A DNA stretch of 64,000 nt from Manihot esculenta (GCF_001659605.2 NC_035170.2:29182020-29246019); one strand, 5' to 3'. Counted from the stretch's first letter, positions 33,081 to 46,715 are shown. Translations and numbers: made by a program. The notes: generated from the letters alone by a model not told the origin.

Positions 33081-34670
33081 AGGCCACACCTGGTCTTCTC
33101 TTACATATACATATCATAACATGTCCAACTGTGCCAGGGGCGATACGGCCACGCTTGGTCTTCTCTTACATATAATATATTGCCAGGGGCGATACGGCCA
33201 CACTTGGTATTTCCATCTCATATCATATCATATCACATCGAGGGCTAATGGATTATCCAATATCCATCCACATCAATAATGAATAATGCAATGCGTCATA
33301 TTCGTGGATTCTAATGCAACAACCTATAAACATGGCAATCATGATGCATGAACATGCTTAAAAGTTTATTTGCTTTAAAATAAAAGAATTGTGTTCTACT
33401 CACCTCTGGCTGACGGTTTACTGATTCTGTAGCAGCTAGCTCACTGCTAACCTCCTCGGTCTCTCAGGTCCGATCCTACACAGGTAGACTCAAATGAGGG
33501 ACCAAACATACTCTAACATAACTCTAAACATCTCCCCAAAAACCCCCTAAAACATCACAAAACATTCATAGAAAACATGCAAAGGAAGGCTGGACAGGGC
33601 ACTTTCGGCGGCAGGTTCGGCGGCCGAAAGTCCCTCCAGAGTCGAAAGTCAGGCACTTTCGGGGGTAGGGTTCGGCGGCCGAAAGTCCTTCCAGAGCCGA
33701 AAGTCACCCACTTTCGGGGGCAGGTTCGGCGGCCGAAAGTCCAAACTTTCGGGGGCGAGTTTAGGCGACCTAAACTGCCTTCCGTGGCAGGTTCGGCGGC
33801 CGAACCTTGCTTCGGCGGCCGAACCTGGATCCTTCTGAGTGGCAGAACCCGATTCTGCCATCCCAACTTCCTAATATACATTCAACTATTCTAAAACATG
33901 CATAAACACTTATTCAAGCATATAGGGGCATAAAACTAGCCTATACCCCAACAAACATCACATTGCATCACATTAAGCATAAAACTAACATAAACCCTAA
34001 TATTTTAGATCTACTCTAAAACATGCATCATATACCCTTAAACCCCTCAAAACATACTTAAAACATAAGAGAGGGTGAGGATCTACCCTTACCTCTTGAA
34101 GATCGAGAGGAGAGGCGATCCAAACTTGGAGATTAGGAGGAAAAGAGCTCCGGGGATCTCCAAGCTTCAAAACCTTGATCTTAGCTTAAAATTTTCAAAA
34201 CATAGTAAAAACTCATAAAAACTCTGGAGATATGAAGGAAAACATAAAATCAACCATGGAGGGTCAAGAACTGACCTTTGCCCGACAATGGAGAGAGAAA
34301 ACTCGCCCATTTTCGGACATGGGGCCTTTTATAGGATGCTGGCCAGACTACCTTCGGAGGTCAAAAGTGCTTCCACAACTCCACCATGTTCGGCGGCCGA
34401 ACTTGGAATTCGGCGGCAACAAAAGGGAGCCACTTTCGGCGACCGAACATGAGGTTCGGCGGCCGAACCTGGCATTTCCCTTCAAAACTTTCTTTTCTTT
34501 CAAAACTCAATTTTCTTTCTTGATCAAACCATAAAAACATGTAAAAACATTTTAGAAAATCATTATTTTACTCTTCTAGAAGGATTCCGACATCCGAGAA
34601 ATTCCAGATTCCAACGGAGATTCCGCCGGAAGGTAGGAATTCTGGTGTCGGGGTCTAGTCGGGTATTACA
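33081..34670 (-). repeat. Element A 3' LTR, proximal part
   Basis: Continues the A LTR after B. It matches 53894-55485 and includes the 50-65-bp repeats containing TGCCAGGGGCGAT. TATA in complement at 34326-34334. Ends GGGTATTACA at 34670 and is followed by a degraded polypurine tract. Confidence 0.9.
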
Positions 34671-34759
34671 TTCTTCCCCCCTTTAAGAACATTCATCCCC
34701 AAATGTTCAACAAACAAGCATAGCAACATGAGAAGCACATAAAACCTATAACACTCACT

Positions 34760-36319
34760 CTAGAAGAGACAAGGATATTGCTGGAGCATGAACTCCCGAG
34801 TCTCCCAGGTACACTTTTCCATTTTGTGGTGATTCCAAAGGACTTTCGCCATCGGGATTTCCTTGTTCCTCAGCTTTCTGATCTGAGTGTCTATGATCCG
34901 TACTGGCTGCTCAACATAGGTGAGATCTCCTAGGATCGCTACATCTGGCTCATTAAGAACCTTGCCCGGATCTGACACGAACTTTCATAACATGGAAACC
35001 AGGAAAAACTGGATGGATTCTCTACTTGGAAGCAGGTAAGTCTAACTTGTACGATACATTCCCAACCTTTTTTGCAAGACCTCGAAGGGTCCGATGTATC
35101 GTGGAGCTAGCTTACCTTTCTTCCCTAAATTAACCACCCCTCTCATAGGAGACGCCTTGAGCAACACCATATCTCCCTCCTGAAACACTACAAGCTTCCT
35201 ACGGACATCTGCTTAACACTCCTGCCGGCTCACAGCCATTCTGATTCTTTCTCTGACCACCGGCCTTCTCCATGCTGTAATATGGGATAACTGCCGAGTG
35301 ATTTCCGGCTGAGGGCATCCGCCAAAGCATTTGCCTCACCCGGATGATACTGCAACTTGTAACCATAGTCACTAAGCAGTTCTACCCATTTTCTCTGCCT
35401 CAAGTTCAGCTCTTTCTGACTCAAGATGTAATGTGGACTTTTATGATCCGTAAAGATCTCACATCTTACCCCATACAGGTAATGCCTCCACATCTTGAGC
35501 GCAAAGATCACAACTGTCATTTCTAGATCATGTGTAGGGTAATTCAACTCATGCTCCTTCAATCGCCTAGAAGCATAAGCAATTACCCTCTTATACTGCA
35601 TCAACACACAATCTAGCCCCACACGGGACGCATCACAGAACACTGTGAAGTCTTCATTACTGGGGGCAGAGCTAACACCGGTGCTGACGTCAACCTTCTC
35701 TTTGGCTTTTCAGAGCTTTCTTCACACTATTCTGACCAAACCAACCTCTAATTCCTTTTTGGTCAACCCGGTCATAGGAGCCGCAACTCTGGAGAAGTTC
35801 TGGATGAACCTCCCGTAGTAACCTGCCAAACCCAAAAAGCTATTAATCTACATTACTGTAGTGGGTCTGGGCTAGTTAGCTACAGCTTCAACTTCTTGGG
35901 GTCTACCTCAAAATCCTTTTTCTGACATATCCTGACCCAAGAAAGATATGCTCCTTAACCGGAACTCACATTTGGAGAACTAGGCATCCAAGCCATGTTC
36001 TCTCAGGGTCTGCAACCCTGTCCTCAGATAATGGGCATGCTCCTCTGCGTGTCAAGAATACACTAAGATATCGTCAATGAAGACAATAACAAAGTGATCC
36101 AGAAACTGACTGAAAACTCTGCTTATGAGGTCCATGAATGTTGCAGGGGCATTGGCTAACCCGAACGGCATCACTAGGAACTCATAGTGCCCATATCTGG
36201 TCCTGAATGCCGTCTTCGGCACATCTTCTTTCTTGATTCTTAGCTGGTGATACCCGGATTTCAGATCTATCTTGGAGAAACAACCGGCTCCTGCTAGCTG
36301 GTCTAAAATAGATCGTCGA
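34760..36319 (-). pseudogene. Element A pol, 3' part: RT, RNase H and chromodomain-like end, integrase core missing
   Basis: Minus-strand remnants read, from right to left: RT (complement of the GFTNAPA and FIDD regions, with stops and frame shifts), RNase H ([15 protein letters not shown] ... TDHKS ... [10 protein letters not shown] at 35643-35275), then an abrupt join near 35260-35275 directly to the post-integrase segment (SRQ ... ADVRRK) and the chromodomain-like end (VLWNHHKMEKCTWE) closing at 34760. In D the same two joined points are about 1 kb apart and enclose the integrase zinc and catalytic regions. The integrase was therefore lost by internal deletion. Non-functional. Confidence 0.85.
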
Positions 36320-36580
36320 TGTAACAGTCCGGTAACCGGACCGCCACCGACACTAGGATCCAGATCGGCTTAAGGCCGCCGGGACCCGTAGTAAGCCTAC
36401 TGAAATACTGTGTACCTAATAAAATCCCATACATGATCCAACATAAGCATAAAACTATAAAACTTTCTTCTATCTACCAGGCTTAACCTAAGCATATACT
36501 AATCTGAAACAGCCCTCAGGGCGCATACCAGTGGGTACTATCTACTTTGGGTCAAGGGATTGAAACCCTTTCTTCCCTAA

Positions 36581-37073
36581 GCCACTGGAACCTCATAAAA
36601 CAAACTATACGTTAAGCTTGGTTTGACACATTTCTCATCAAGAAACGTAAAACAGGATCAAGTACAAAGGACTAATCATACACCTGGGCATAGCACAACT
36701 CTATCCATTACATAACATTTCTCATCTATATATTACATAACTATTACATCATCTCAATACCTTACATTATCTCTACACAATAAATCATGTCCACAACTCT
36801 AGCTATTACATATGCCTTTACCCAACTCTAGCCACTGGAACCTCATAAAACAAACTATACGTTAAGCTTGGTTTGACACATTTCTCATCAAGAAACGTAA
36901 AACAGGATCAAGTACAAAGGACTAATCATACACCTGGGCATAGCACAACTCTATCCATTACATAACATTTCTCATCTATATATTACATAACTATTACATC
37001 ATCTCAATACCTTACATTATCTCTACACAATAAATCATGTCCACAACTCTAGCTATTACATATGCCTTTACCC
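36581..37073. repeat. 243-bp tandem duplication inside the element C LTR
   Basis: 36581-36823 is repeated at 36831-37073 with no difference that I can see, separated by AACTCTA. That heptamer followed by GC also occurs within the unit (CACAACTCTAGCTATT), suggesting a microhomology or template-switch origin. A recent local event, not shared with other copies. Confidence 0.85.
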
Positions 37074-37245
37074 TTGTTGTCCCTGTCTATCTTCTGAGGC
37101 CCTGAAAACATGGGGTTAGGGAGAGGGGTGAGCTACTAGAGCCCAGTGAGCAGAACACTAAAAACATTTAATACATGCTATCATGGAATGCATCACAGCA
37201 CAAACAATCCACATCATGGACGGACAGACCCAAAAATCCCTCAAC

Positions 37246-37381
37246 TCATTGCCCGGCCCTAAAAAGGGCACCGTAGGACTCTGCGACTCTAGCTGTTTGC
37301 CCGACCCTCTAGAGAGCACCGCAGGACTTTGCGACATCAGCTAATTGCCCGGCCCTAAAGAGAGCACCGCAGGACTTTGCA
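37246..37381. repeat. Short tandem array in the element C LTR
   Basis: Three imperfect units of about 55 bp, each with TTGCCCGRCCCT ... GAGCACCGCAGGACTTTGC. They sit at the LTR position where most other copies carry different arrays. Confidence 0.7.
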
Positions 37382-37445
37382 ACATAAAACTCAGAGGGCT
37401 AAAGGGTTCATACTGTGTCTGTCCTCATCAACATATAATAATATG

Positions 37446-39576
37446 CAATGTGTAATACCCGGCTAGAGTCCAGCATCGAAATTCATGTAGTCTGAGGGAT
37501 TTCTGATGTCGGAATGCCCTAGAAGGGTTCGGGTTATGTTTTTACATGTTTTTAAGAGTTTTAATGTGTTAAAGTGTTAAAGGAAATGAGTTTTTGAAGG
37601 AAAAGTAACAAGGGAGAAATGCCAAGGTTCGGCCGCCGAAGGTCACTTTCGGCCGCCGAACGTGCATGGCATTCGGGTTCTCCTTCGGCCGCCGTAGTTG
37701 GTCTGGCCAGCCAACTATAAAAGGCCCTAGGTCGGTCAAATGGATAAGATTTTCTTTCCATTTGCACGAGCTGAGGTGAGACTTGATCTTCCTTGGGTGA
37801 TTTATGTGTTTTCTCAAATCTTTCATTGGTTTTGATGGATTTTCTTGTGGTTTTGAAGTTTTGAGCAAAAAGAGAAAAGTTTGGAAGCTTGGAGATTTTG
37901 AGAGAGGGTTTTCCCATATCTCCACGTTGGGATCGTTTATTCTCTTGTTTGGAAGAGGTAAGTGAAGATCCTGAACTTCCTTTCTTGATTTTTAAAGGTT
38001 TTATGGAAGTTTTGTGAAAGTTATGCATGATTAGGTTTAGGTGAGGTTTTTGAAGATTTTTGTGTATAAGCATGCTTAAGTGTTGTTTGATGTGTTTGTT
38101 TGAGGGTTTAGGATAGTTTTGGACCTCTTTATGCATGATATATGGTATGTGCTAGTTGGGAGTAGTTGTTATGCATGTTGGGTAAGTTTTGGGTGAGTTT
38201 TGCATGAAGCAGAGCAAGTCTCTGTCCTTCGAGCGAAGGAAGGTTCGGCCGCCGAAGGAAGGTTCGGCCGCCGAACCCCTTGTGGAGGCAGTTTCGGCTG
38301 CCAAAGCTTGCCTCCGAAAGTTTGGACTTTCGTCTATGGAGGCAAGGTTCGGCCGCCGAAAGTGCTGCCGAAGGTTGAGTTTCGTCTCTGGACAAGACTT
38401 TCGACCGCCGAAGGTGCCGCCGAACATGCATGAGTTTCATCTCTGGAGGGGGGTTTCGGCCGCCGAACCTGCCGCCGAAAGTGCCCTGTCCAGCCTTCTT
38501 TTGCATGTTTTATGTGATTGTTTTAGGATCTTTTAGAGGGCTTTTGGGGGAGTTTTTAGAGTTGTTCTTGAGTTACTTTGGTCCCTCATTTGAGTCCACC
38601 TGTGTAGGAACGGACCAGAGGAATCAGGGAGGTCAGCAGTGAGCATTGTTTCAGAACCTGCAGAGTCAGTCAGAGGTGAGTGGATCTGAACTTAAACTCA
38701 TTTTAACATGAGAAAATAATGTTTTACCATGTGCCATGCATCATGTTATGTAGTAGGGTGATTGCATTAGAACTCACTAAGATGTGCATTGCATAATTGG
38801 TTGTATGTGCGGACGGACACAGGGTTGAATCATTAGCCTTACGCTCTTTATCAAGTCCTGAGGAGCCCGAAGGGCCGGGCATTGTATGTTCATAAAGTCC
38901 TGAGGAGCCCGAAGGGCCGGGCAAGTGTATGTTTATCAAGTCCTGAGGAGCCCCATTGAGGGCCGGGCACAGAGAAAAGGAGTTTTTGATTCAGTCCGTC
39001 CGGAAGATGATTACTTGTGATGTGATGCATTTCATGAGATCATGTTTTATTCACATGTTTTATATGTACCACTCACTGGGCTAGTATAGCTCATCCCTCT
39101 CCCCTAACCCAGTTTTGCAGGTTCAGAGTTCGAAGGGAAGTTTACAGGGTACAAGAAGAGTATAGAGTTTTGTAATAAGTATAGTGTGGACATGTATTTG
39201 TAAAGAGATAGTTGTAATGTATAGTGTATAGATTTGTGCTTGACTATTATAAGTTGTTAACCCTTTGTTTATACATGATCGGTTTTATGTAAATGTTCAT
39301 TGTTTATGTATGAAAAACCAGGCTCAACAGGTTATGACCCGACTAGAGCAAAGATGAGAGCTCTAGCAGAGGGTTTTACAGTTCAGAGTTAGAGTGTGCA
39401 CAGGTTGAGCCTTGATATAGAGAAAAGTTTTTAATTTTTACAGAAAATGTATGATCATGTATGGGATTTCGCAGGTACACAGAGTTCACAGCAGGCTAGC
39501 TACGGGTCCCGGCGGCCTTAAGCCGATCTGGATCCTAGCGCCGGTAGCAGTTCGGTTTCCGGGCTGTTACACAATG
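37446..39576 (+). mobile_element. Element G: intact solo LTR
   Basis: 2121 bp, 37451-39571, TGTAATACCCGG to GGGCTGTTACA, with CAATG target duplications (37446-37450, 39572-39576). TATA CTATAAAAG at 37715-37723. Exon-like block 38608-38675. Three units of AAGTCCTGAGGAGCCCGAAG-type repeat at about 38852-38970. No internal coding sequence. Confidence 0.92.
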
Positions 39577-39640
39577 CAACATCTTCGTGATTGCTAATGC
39601 AATACATCGTACATAAACATGGCATTTATGATGCATGGAT

Positions 39641-41702
39641 TGTAACAGCCCGGAAACCGAACTGCTACCGGCACTAGGATCCAGATCGGCTTCAGGCTGC
39701 CTAGACCCATAGTAAGCCTGCAGTGACCTCTGTGAACCTGTGAAATCCTGTACATGATCATACATTTTCTGTAAAAATTAAAAACTTTCCTTATTCCAAG
39801 ACTTAACCTGTGCATACACTATTTCTATACTGTAAAACCCCTGCTAGAGCTCTCATCTATGCTCTAGGCGGGTCATCTCAAATAATGTTAAGCCTGGTTT
39901 TTCATGCATATACAATAAAATCATTTGCATAAAAAGATCATGTACCCAAAAGTGTTACAACTCCTTATAATAGTCAAGCACAATTCTAAACACTATACAT
40001 CATAAGCTATCTCTTTACATTTACATGTCCAGCTAAACTATTACATAACTCTTCTCTTTTTCTGTACCCTGCTGACACCCTTCTCTGGACTCTGAACCTG
40101 CAAAACTGGGGTTAAGGGAGAGGGATGAGCTATACTAGCTCAGTGAGCAGAACTATAAAACAGGTGATAAAAATGCTCTCATGGAAATGCATCATAGCAC
40201 AAGTATTTCATCGTCTGTTACTCAGATCCGTATGGGTTCACGCAAGCGTCCTTCCCCAGAGAGTTCACGCAAGCGTCCTTCCTCTCACGGATTGATCATC
40301 AATATAGAATAATGCAATACGTCATCTTCGTGAATTCTAATGCAATAACCTAAGTACATCATGATGCGTGCAACATGCTGAAAGTATTTGATTTACCATC
40401 TTAAAATAGTTAAGTTTAGTTCCACTCACCTCTGGCTGACTCTGTATAAACTCTGCAGGTTCTGTAGCAGTGCTCACTGCTGACCACTCTGGTTCCTCTG
40501 ATCTGTTCCTACACAGATGGACACATATGAGGGACCAAACTAACTCTAGAATATCTCCATAAACTCCCCCAAAAGCCCTCTAAAAGCTCCTAAAACAAAC
40601 ACATATAGCATGCAAAGGAAGGCTGGACAGGGCACTTTCGGCGGCAGGTTCGGCGGCCGAAAGTCCTGTCCAGAGACGAAACTCACATACTTTCGGCGGC
40701 CGAAAGTCCTCTTACTAACCTTCGGGGGCACCTTTGGCAGCCGAATGTCTCGTCCAGAGACGAAACTCAACCTTCGGTGGCACTTTCGGCGGCCGAACCT
40801 TGCCTCCAGAGACGAAAGTCCAAACTTTCGGAAGCAAGCTTTGGCAGCCGAAACTGCCTCCACAAGGGGTTCGGCGGCCGAACATTCCTTCGGCGGCCGA
40901 ACCTGGCTTTGCCAAAAGGGCAGAGACTTGCTCTGCTTCATGCAAACTTTCCCCCAAACTTGTCTAACATGCATATCAAATACTCCCAACTATCACATAC
41001 CATAAAACATGCATAAAGAGGTCCAAAACTAACCTATAACCTCAACAAACATCACAAATAACACTTAAACATACTTGAACAACTAAGATCACCAAAACCT
41101 CCCTTAAACCTAATCATGCATACTACCCATACAAACTTCTTAAAACCTTTAAAAACCATACTAGAAGCTTAGGATCTTCACTTAACTCTTGAAAAACTCA
41201 AGGTTGAAGGATCCTAACGTGGAGTTATGAAGAAAATCTCTCCCAAAGCTCCAAGCTTCCAAACTTTGCTCTTTTTGCTAAAAACCTTCAAAACATCCCA
41301 AAACTCTTAAAACTTTGGAAGATTTGGTGAAAAATCATGAAAACCATCAAAGTCAACATGAGGGGGTCTTGGCTCACCTTTGGCTGCAAATGAAGGAGAA
41401 ACAACCTCCTCTCACCGACCTTTGGCCCTTTTATAGGTGGCTGGCCAGACCACCTTCGGCAGCCGAACGTGAAGCCGAAACCATGCGATGTTCGGCGGCC
41501 GAAAGTGACCTTCGGCGGCCGAACCTTTGCATTTCTCCCTTGTTGCTTTTCATTCAAAAATTCATCTCTTTTAACTCTTAAAACATTAAAACCAACTTAA
41601 AACACTTTAAAACATATGTATTACCCATTCCAGAGGATTCCGACACCCGAGATTCCACCGGACTACAGGAATTCCGATGCCGGACTCTAGCCGGGTATTA
41701 CA
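39641..41702 (-). repeat. Element F 3' LTR
   Basis: 2062 bp, TG...CA ends, polypurine tract on its inner side at 41703-41717. Two tandem units with TTCACGCAAGCGTCCTTCC at about 40228-40283. Confidence 0.92.
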
Positions 41703-41792
41703 TTCTCCCCCCCTTAAGAACATTCATCCCCAAATGTTCCTAACACAACATAAAAACATATAACACATAGAAAAGGGGAAAGCTAACCAACC

Positions 41793-44700
41793 TCAAAACA
41801 GATAGGGATATTGCTGAAGCATAGACTCCCGTGTCTCCCAGGTGCACTCCTCTAGATTGTGGTGGTTCCACAAGACTTTTACCATCGGTATCTCCTTGTT
41901 CCTTAACCTTCTGATCTGGGTGTCGATGATCCGTACTGGCTGTTCTACATAGGTGAGATCTCCTAGGATCTCCACATCAGGCTCACTGAGAACCTTACCC
42001 GGATCTGACACAAACCTCCGTAGCATAGAAACATGGAACACCGGATGGATCCTTTCCATAGAAGCAGGTAAATCCAGCTTATACGATACATTTTCGATCT
42101 TTTGCAAGATCTCAAAAGGACCAATGTATCGTGGAGCTAGCTTACCCTTCCTTCCAAAACGAACCACTCCCTTCATTGGAGACACCTTCAGCAATACCAT
42201 ATCCCCCTCCTGGAATTCTATCTGTTTCCTACGGATGTCTGCATAACTCTTCTGTCTGCTGACGGCTGTTCTGATCCTCTCTTTGATGATAGGCACTAGT
42301 CTGCTGGTAATCTCTACAATCTCTGGCCCTGCAAGAGCCTTCTCCCCTACTTCTTCCCAACAAACTGGTGTTCTGCACTTCCTTCCATACAGAGCTTCGT
42401 AAGGAGCCATCCCTATGCTAGCATGATGAATGTTATTGTAGGCAAACTCCACCAGAGGTAGATGCTGCCTCCAAGAACCGCCAAAGTCTAACACACACAT
42501 TCTCAGCATATCTTCTATGGTTTGGATGGTCCTCTCTGACTGACCGTCCATCTGTGGATGGAAAGCTGTGCTGAAATCCAATCTTGTGCCCATTTCAGCT
42601 TGCAGACTCTGCCAAAACCTGGAGGTGAACTGTGGTCCTCTATCAGAAACTATCGACACTGGAACTCCATGCAATCTCACTATCTCCTCCATATACACCT
42701 GCGCTAACTTGTCCACAGAATAGTTACTCCTGACTGGAATGAAGTGAGCAGATTTAGTCAGTCTATCCACAATCACCCAGATAGAGTCTAGTCTGTTAGA
42801 CATCGCCGGTAACCCCACTACAAAATCCATAGCTATGTTCTCCCATTTCCACTCTGGAATCGGCAGTGGGTTAAGCATTCCAGCCGGCTTCTGGTGCTCT
42901 AGCTTTACCCTTTGACATGTTTCGCAGGCTGACACATACTATGCCACTTCTCTCTTCATTGCTGGCCACCAATATACTCTTCTTAGATCTTGATACATCT
43001 TGGTGGCTCCAGGGTGAACGCTATACCTGGCATTATGAGCTTCCCTCATAATGTCTTCCTTCAACTCACTGTCATCTGGTACACATAACCTCTTCTCGTG
43101 CCGAAGAATCCCCTCACTGTCAAATCTGAACTCTGTACTATTGCCTGACTAAACAGTCCTGTCAATCTTTACTAACTCAGGGTCCTCGTGCTGTTTCAGA
43201 GCCACCTGCTCTAGAAACACGGGTGTAACTCTCATCTGTGCAATCAATGCACCTGTACCAGATAACTCTAGCTGTAGCCCTTCATCTAAGAGCTTGTAGA
43301 AGTCCTTCACCACCGGCCTTCTCTCTGCTGAAATGTGGGATAAACTGCCAAGTGACTTTCGGCTTAAGGCATCAGCTACAACATTAGCCTTACCCGGATG
43401 GTACTGAATCTTGCAATCATAATCACTAAGCAATTCCACCCACCGTCTCTGCCGCAGATTTAACTCTTTCTGACTCAAGATGTGCTGCAGGCTCTTATGA
43501 TCCGTGAAGATCTCACATTTCACCCCATAGAGGTAATGCCTCCACATCTTAAGTGCAAAGATAACAGTTGCCATCTCCAGATCGTGTGTCGGGTAGTTCA
43601 GCTCGTGCTTCTTCAGCTGTCTAGAAGCATAAACTATCACTCTGTCTTTCTGCATTAACACACAACCCAATCCCACTCGGAATTCATCACAGAACACTGT
43701 GAAGTCCTCATCACTGGTTGGCAGAGCTAGTACCGGTGCCGAAGTCAACCGTCTCTTCAACTCCTTAAAACTCTCATCACATTCTTCAGACCATAAGAAC
43801 TTCTGATTCTTTCTGGTCAGTCTGGTCATAGGAGCAGCTATCTTCGAGAAGTCCTGTACGAACCTCCGATAGTAACCTGCCAAACCCAGAAAACTCTTAA
43901 TCTCAGTCACTGTAGTGGGTGTAGGCCAGTTGGCTACTGCCTCTACCTTTTTGGGGTCCACTGCTATACCTTCATCTGATACTACATGCCCCAAAAAGGA
44001 AATGCTCCTCAGCCAGAACTCGCACTTAGAGAACTTGGCATACAAACCATGCTCTCTCAAAGTCTGCAGGACTATTCTCAGATGCTGGGCATGTTCCTCT
44101 GCATTCTTGGAGTACACTAAAATATCATCTATGAAGACAATCACAAAGTGATCCAGGTACTCTCTGAAAACCCTGTTCATGAGGTCCATAAATGCTGCAG
44201 GGGCGTTAGTCAACCCGAACGGCATTACCAAGAACTCATAGTGCCCATATCTAGTCCTGAAAGCAGTCTTCGGTACATCCTCTTCCCTGATCTTTAACTG
44301 ATGGTACCCAGACCTCAGATCTATCTTAGAGAAACAACCTGCTCCTGCCAGCTGGTCGAATAGATCATCGATCCTGGGTAAAGGATACTTATTCTTGGTA
44401 GTAACTTTGTTCAACTGTCTATAGTCGAAATAAAGTCTAAGAGATCCATCCTTCTTCCTGACAAACAATACTGGAGCACCCCAGGGTGAGGTACTCGGGC
44501 GGATGAAACCCTTGTCTACCAACTCCTGTAACTGTTCTTTCAGCTCTCTCAGCTCTGCTGGTGCCATCCTGTAGGGAGGAATAGAGATCGGTCTGGTACC
44601 AGGTATCAACTCAATCTCGAACTCTATTTCCCTATCAGGTGGTAGTCCTGGAAGATATTCAGGAAACATGTCTGGGAACTCTCTAACCACTGGTACTGAG

Positions 44701-45313
44701 GACGGTTCCCTAACCCGACTATCTAGCTCTCTCACATGAGCTAGGAACCCCTGACATCCTCTCCTCAACAACCTACGAGCCTGCAGGGCTGATATCATCC
44801 CTTTAGGTGTCCCCCTCCTATCTCCTCTGAAAACACACTCGAACCCATCCTGGTCTCTGAAACTCACTACCTTGTCTCTACAGTTCAAGGTAGCATTATA
44901 CGTAGATAACCAATCCATCCCTAGAATGACATCAAAATCTGTCAACTCTAGAACCACCAGGTCAGCTGGAAGGTATCTACTCTCTATACAGACTGGACTG
45001 AACCGACAGACTGATTCTGCCAATGATGGGTCACATCTGGGTCCACTAACCCAAAGAGGACACTCTAGCTCAGAGACTATCAAACCCAATCTCTCTGCGG
45101 CTCTCAAAGAAATAAAAGAGTGAGAAGCACCGGGGTCCATCAAAGCATACACCTCTGAACACCCAATGATGAGTTTACCTGACACCACTATGTTCGAAGT
45201 GTCTGCCTCCTGTTGAGTCATGGTGAAAATCCGTGCTGGGGCTGATGGACCTGCACCTCGGGAACCCATCCCTGATGAAGAGGCTGATCCTCTTCCTCTT
45301 CCTCTGCCACTAC
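41793..45313 (-). pseudogene. Element F pol with nonsense codons
   Basis: Read right to left from just after the gag TAG: protease ([10 protein letters not shown]), RT (FIDDILVYS present, but the usual CIDYRQL reads YFDYRQL), RNase H ([10 protein letters not shown] instead of [10 protein letters not shown]), TAG at 43149-43151 where D has a Gln codon, a second TAG at 42939-42941 where D again has Gln, then an open integrase plus chromodomain-like segment to 41793. Both are CAG to TAG changes. The polyprotein cannot be made in full without suppression of these stops. Confidence 0.88.
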
Positions 45314-46715
45314 TCTAGGGTACTGTTGGAGCTGCTGGCTATGCAACACTGCCAGATGTCACCTGCTGGGATGGTGCAACCAAAGTCGCATGAGGACATT
45401 CTCGTGCATAATGCCCTTCTTGCCCACACTTATAGCAAGCTGTAGATCCCAACAAACAAGCTCCTCTATGCATTTTTCCACATCTCTTGCACGCTGCACT
45501 GCTTGCATCTGAACTTGAACTACTACCCATTCCCAGACCTGATTTAACTCTGCTCCAGAACTTTCCCCTTCTTCCTTTTGCTTTGTCCCATCTCTTCTTG
45601 CCTATGACTGCTGTACTCTGAGAGGAAGTTTCCATCTTGGAACCTGAAGACTGTGCCTTGGGCTGTTTAACTATTCCTTGAATAATGGCACTCGCCTCCA
45701 TCTTTCTAGCATCATCCACTATAGAGTGGAAACTCTCCTTCTTCGCTGGAAGAATCAAGGAGAAATACCTGGGATGGAGCCTTGAGGCATATCTCCTCGC
45801 CTTCTTCTGGTCAGTATCATATGCCTGACCCACATACCGCAACAGATCCAGGAATTTATCCGTATACTCATCCACGGTCATCTCCTCTGTTTGCCTGAGC
45901 TGCTCAAACTCAACCACTTTCATTTCCCTGGAACTGTCTGGAAACGCCCAACCGGCGAACTCATTAGCAAACACTTCCCAAGACATACTGTCTATCCTGG
46001 GCTCTACATAACTCTTAAACCATTCCTTGGCCTTCTTACACTTTAGGGTAAACCCTGCCATCTCAATGGCTCTACAATCATCTGCTCCCAGCTCAATTGT
46101 GATCATTCTGACCGCACCAAGATACTCAAATGGATCGTCTCCCGTATTGAATTTAGGAGCATCCAGTTTCAAGTACTCTGTCATCTTTACCTTACTCCCC
46201 CCTGAAGAACTGGGTTGCTGTACTTCCACAGCAGGGACTGCTGGTTCAGGTGGTGGTGGTGGAGGTGTTGTTTCTTGAGGTTCAGGGTGTGCTGGACTTT
46301 GATGAAAAGGTGAGGGTGGATACATGTGATAGGGTGGATAAAAGGTAGGATAAGGCATGTAGGGCATATATAGTGGATATGGGGCATAGCTAGAGTAGTC
46401 CGACGTACCCTCCATCGGATACCCGTAGCCTTGTGCTCCTCCCTGGGACTCCCCCATACCTTCTTCCGGCCTTTCCACACCCATACCCTCATCTCTTCCC
46501 TGCTCCACCTCCATAGCTTCTCTTACTTCCTCTAATCTTCCTCCTCTGTTCACTCCCATTCTGCTCTCGTCAGAAGACCTTCTAGGGTCTCTTGATGTTC
46601 CTTCCCTGCCTGACCTGTGTGCCCTTTCCCTTGGCAATGCAGGAGGACGAGCAGCTGTACCTTCTCTTTCTGATGGGACTCTAGTCAATCTAGTGGATCG
46701 ACGAGTTCCTCTCAT
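45314..46715 (-). CDS. gag: Element F gag polyprotein
   Basis: Starts at [10 protein letters not shown] (46715), nine bases downstream of a TTGTTTTCCAG acceptor-like sequence. It has the same layout as the D gag: basic N-terminus, Tyr/Pro-rich stretch, gag domain ([17 protein letters not shown]), [12 protein letters not shown] and the knuckle [14 protein letters not shown]. An in-frame TAG lies at about 45339, just after QVTSGSVA where D reads on into QPAAP. The boundary TAG shared with D lies about 25 bases further, so F is slightly shortened at the gag C-terminus. Confidence 0.85.

Larger units (their letters stand above)
9907..33085 (+). mobile_element. Element B: solo LTR (plus orientation) split by three later insertions
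   Basis: It begins TGTAATACCCGG at 9912 and ends GGGTCGTTACA at 33080, with AGGCC on both sides (9907-9911, 33081-33085). Its pieces are 9912-10395, 12600-13091, 22481-22963 and 32313-33080. Together they make a single 2227-bp LTR with no internal domain, so it is a solo LTR left by recombination between its two LTRs. TATA at about 10178-10187 (CTATAAAAAG). It hosts elements H, D and E. A tandem array of a GAAGTCCAGGAGCCTTTGAC unit (three copies) lies at 32312-32452. Confidence 0.9.
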
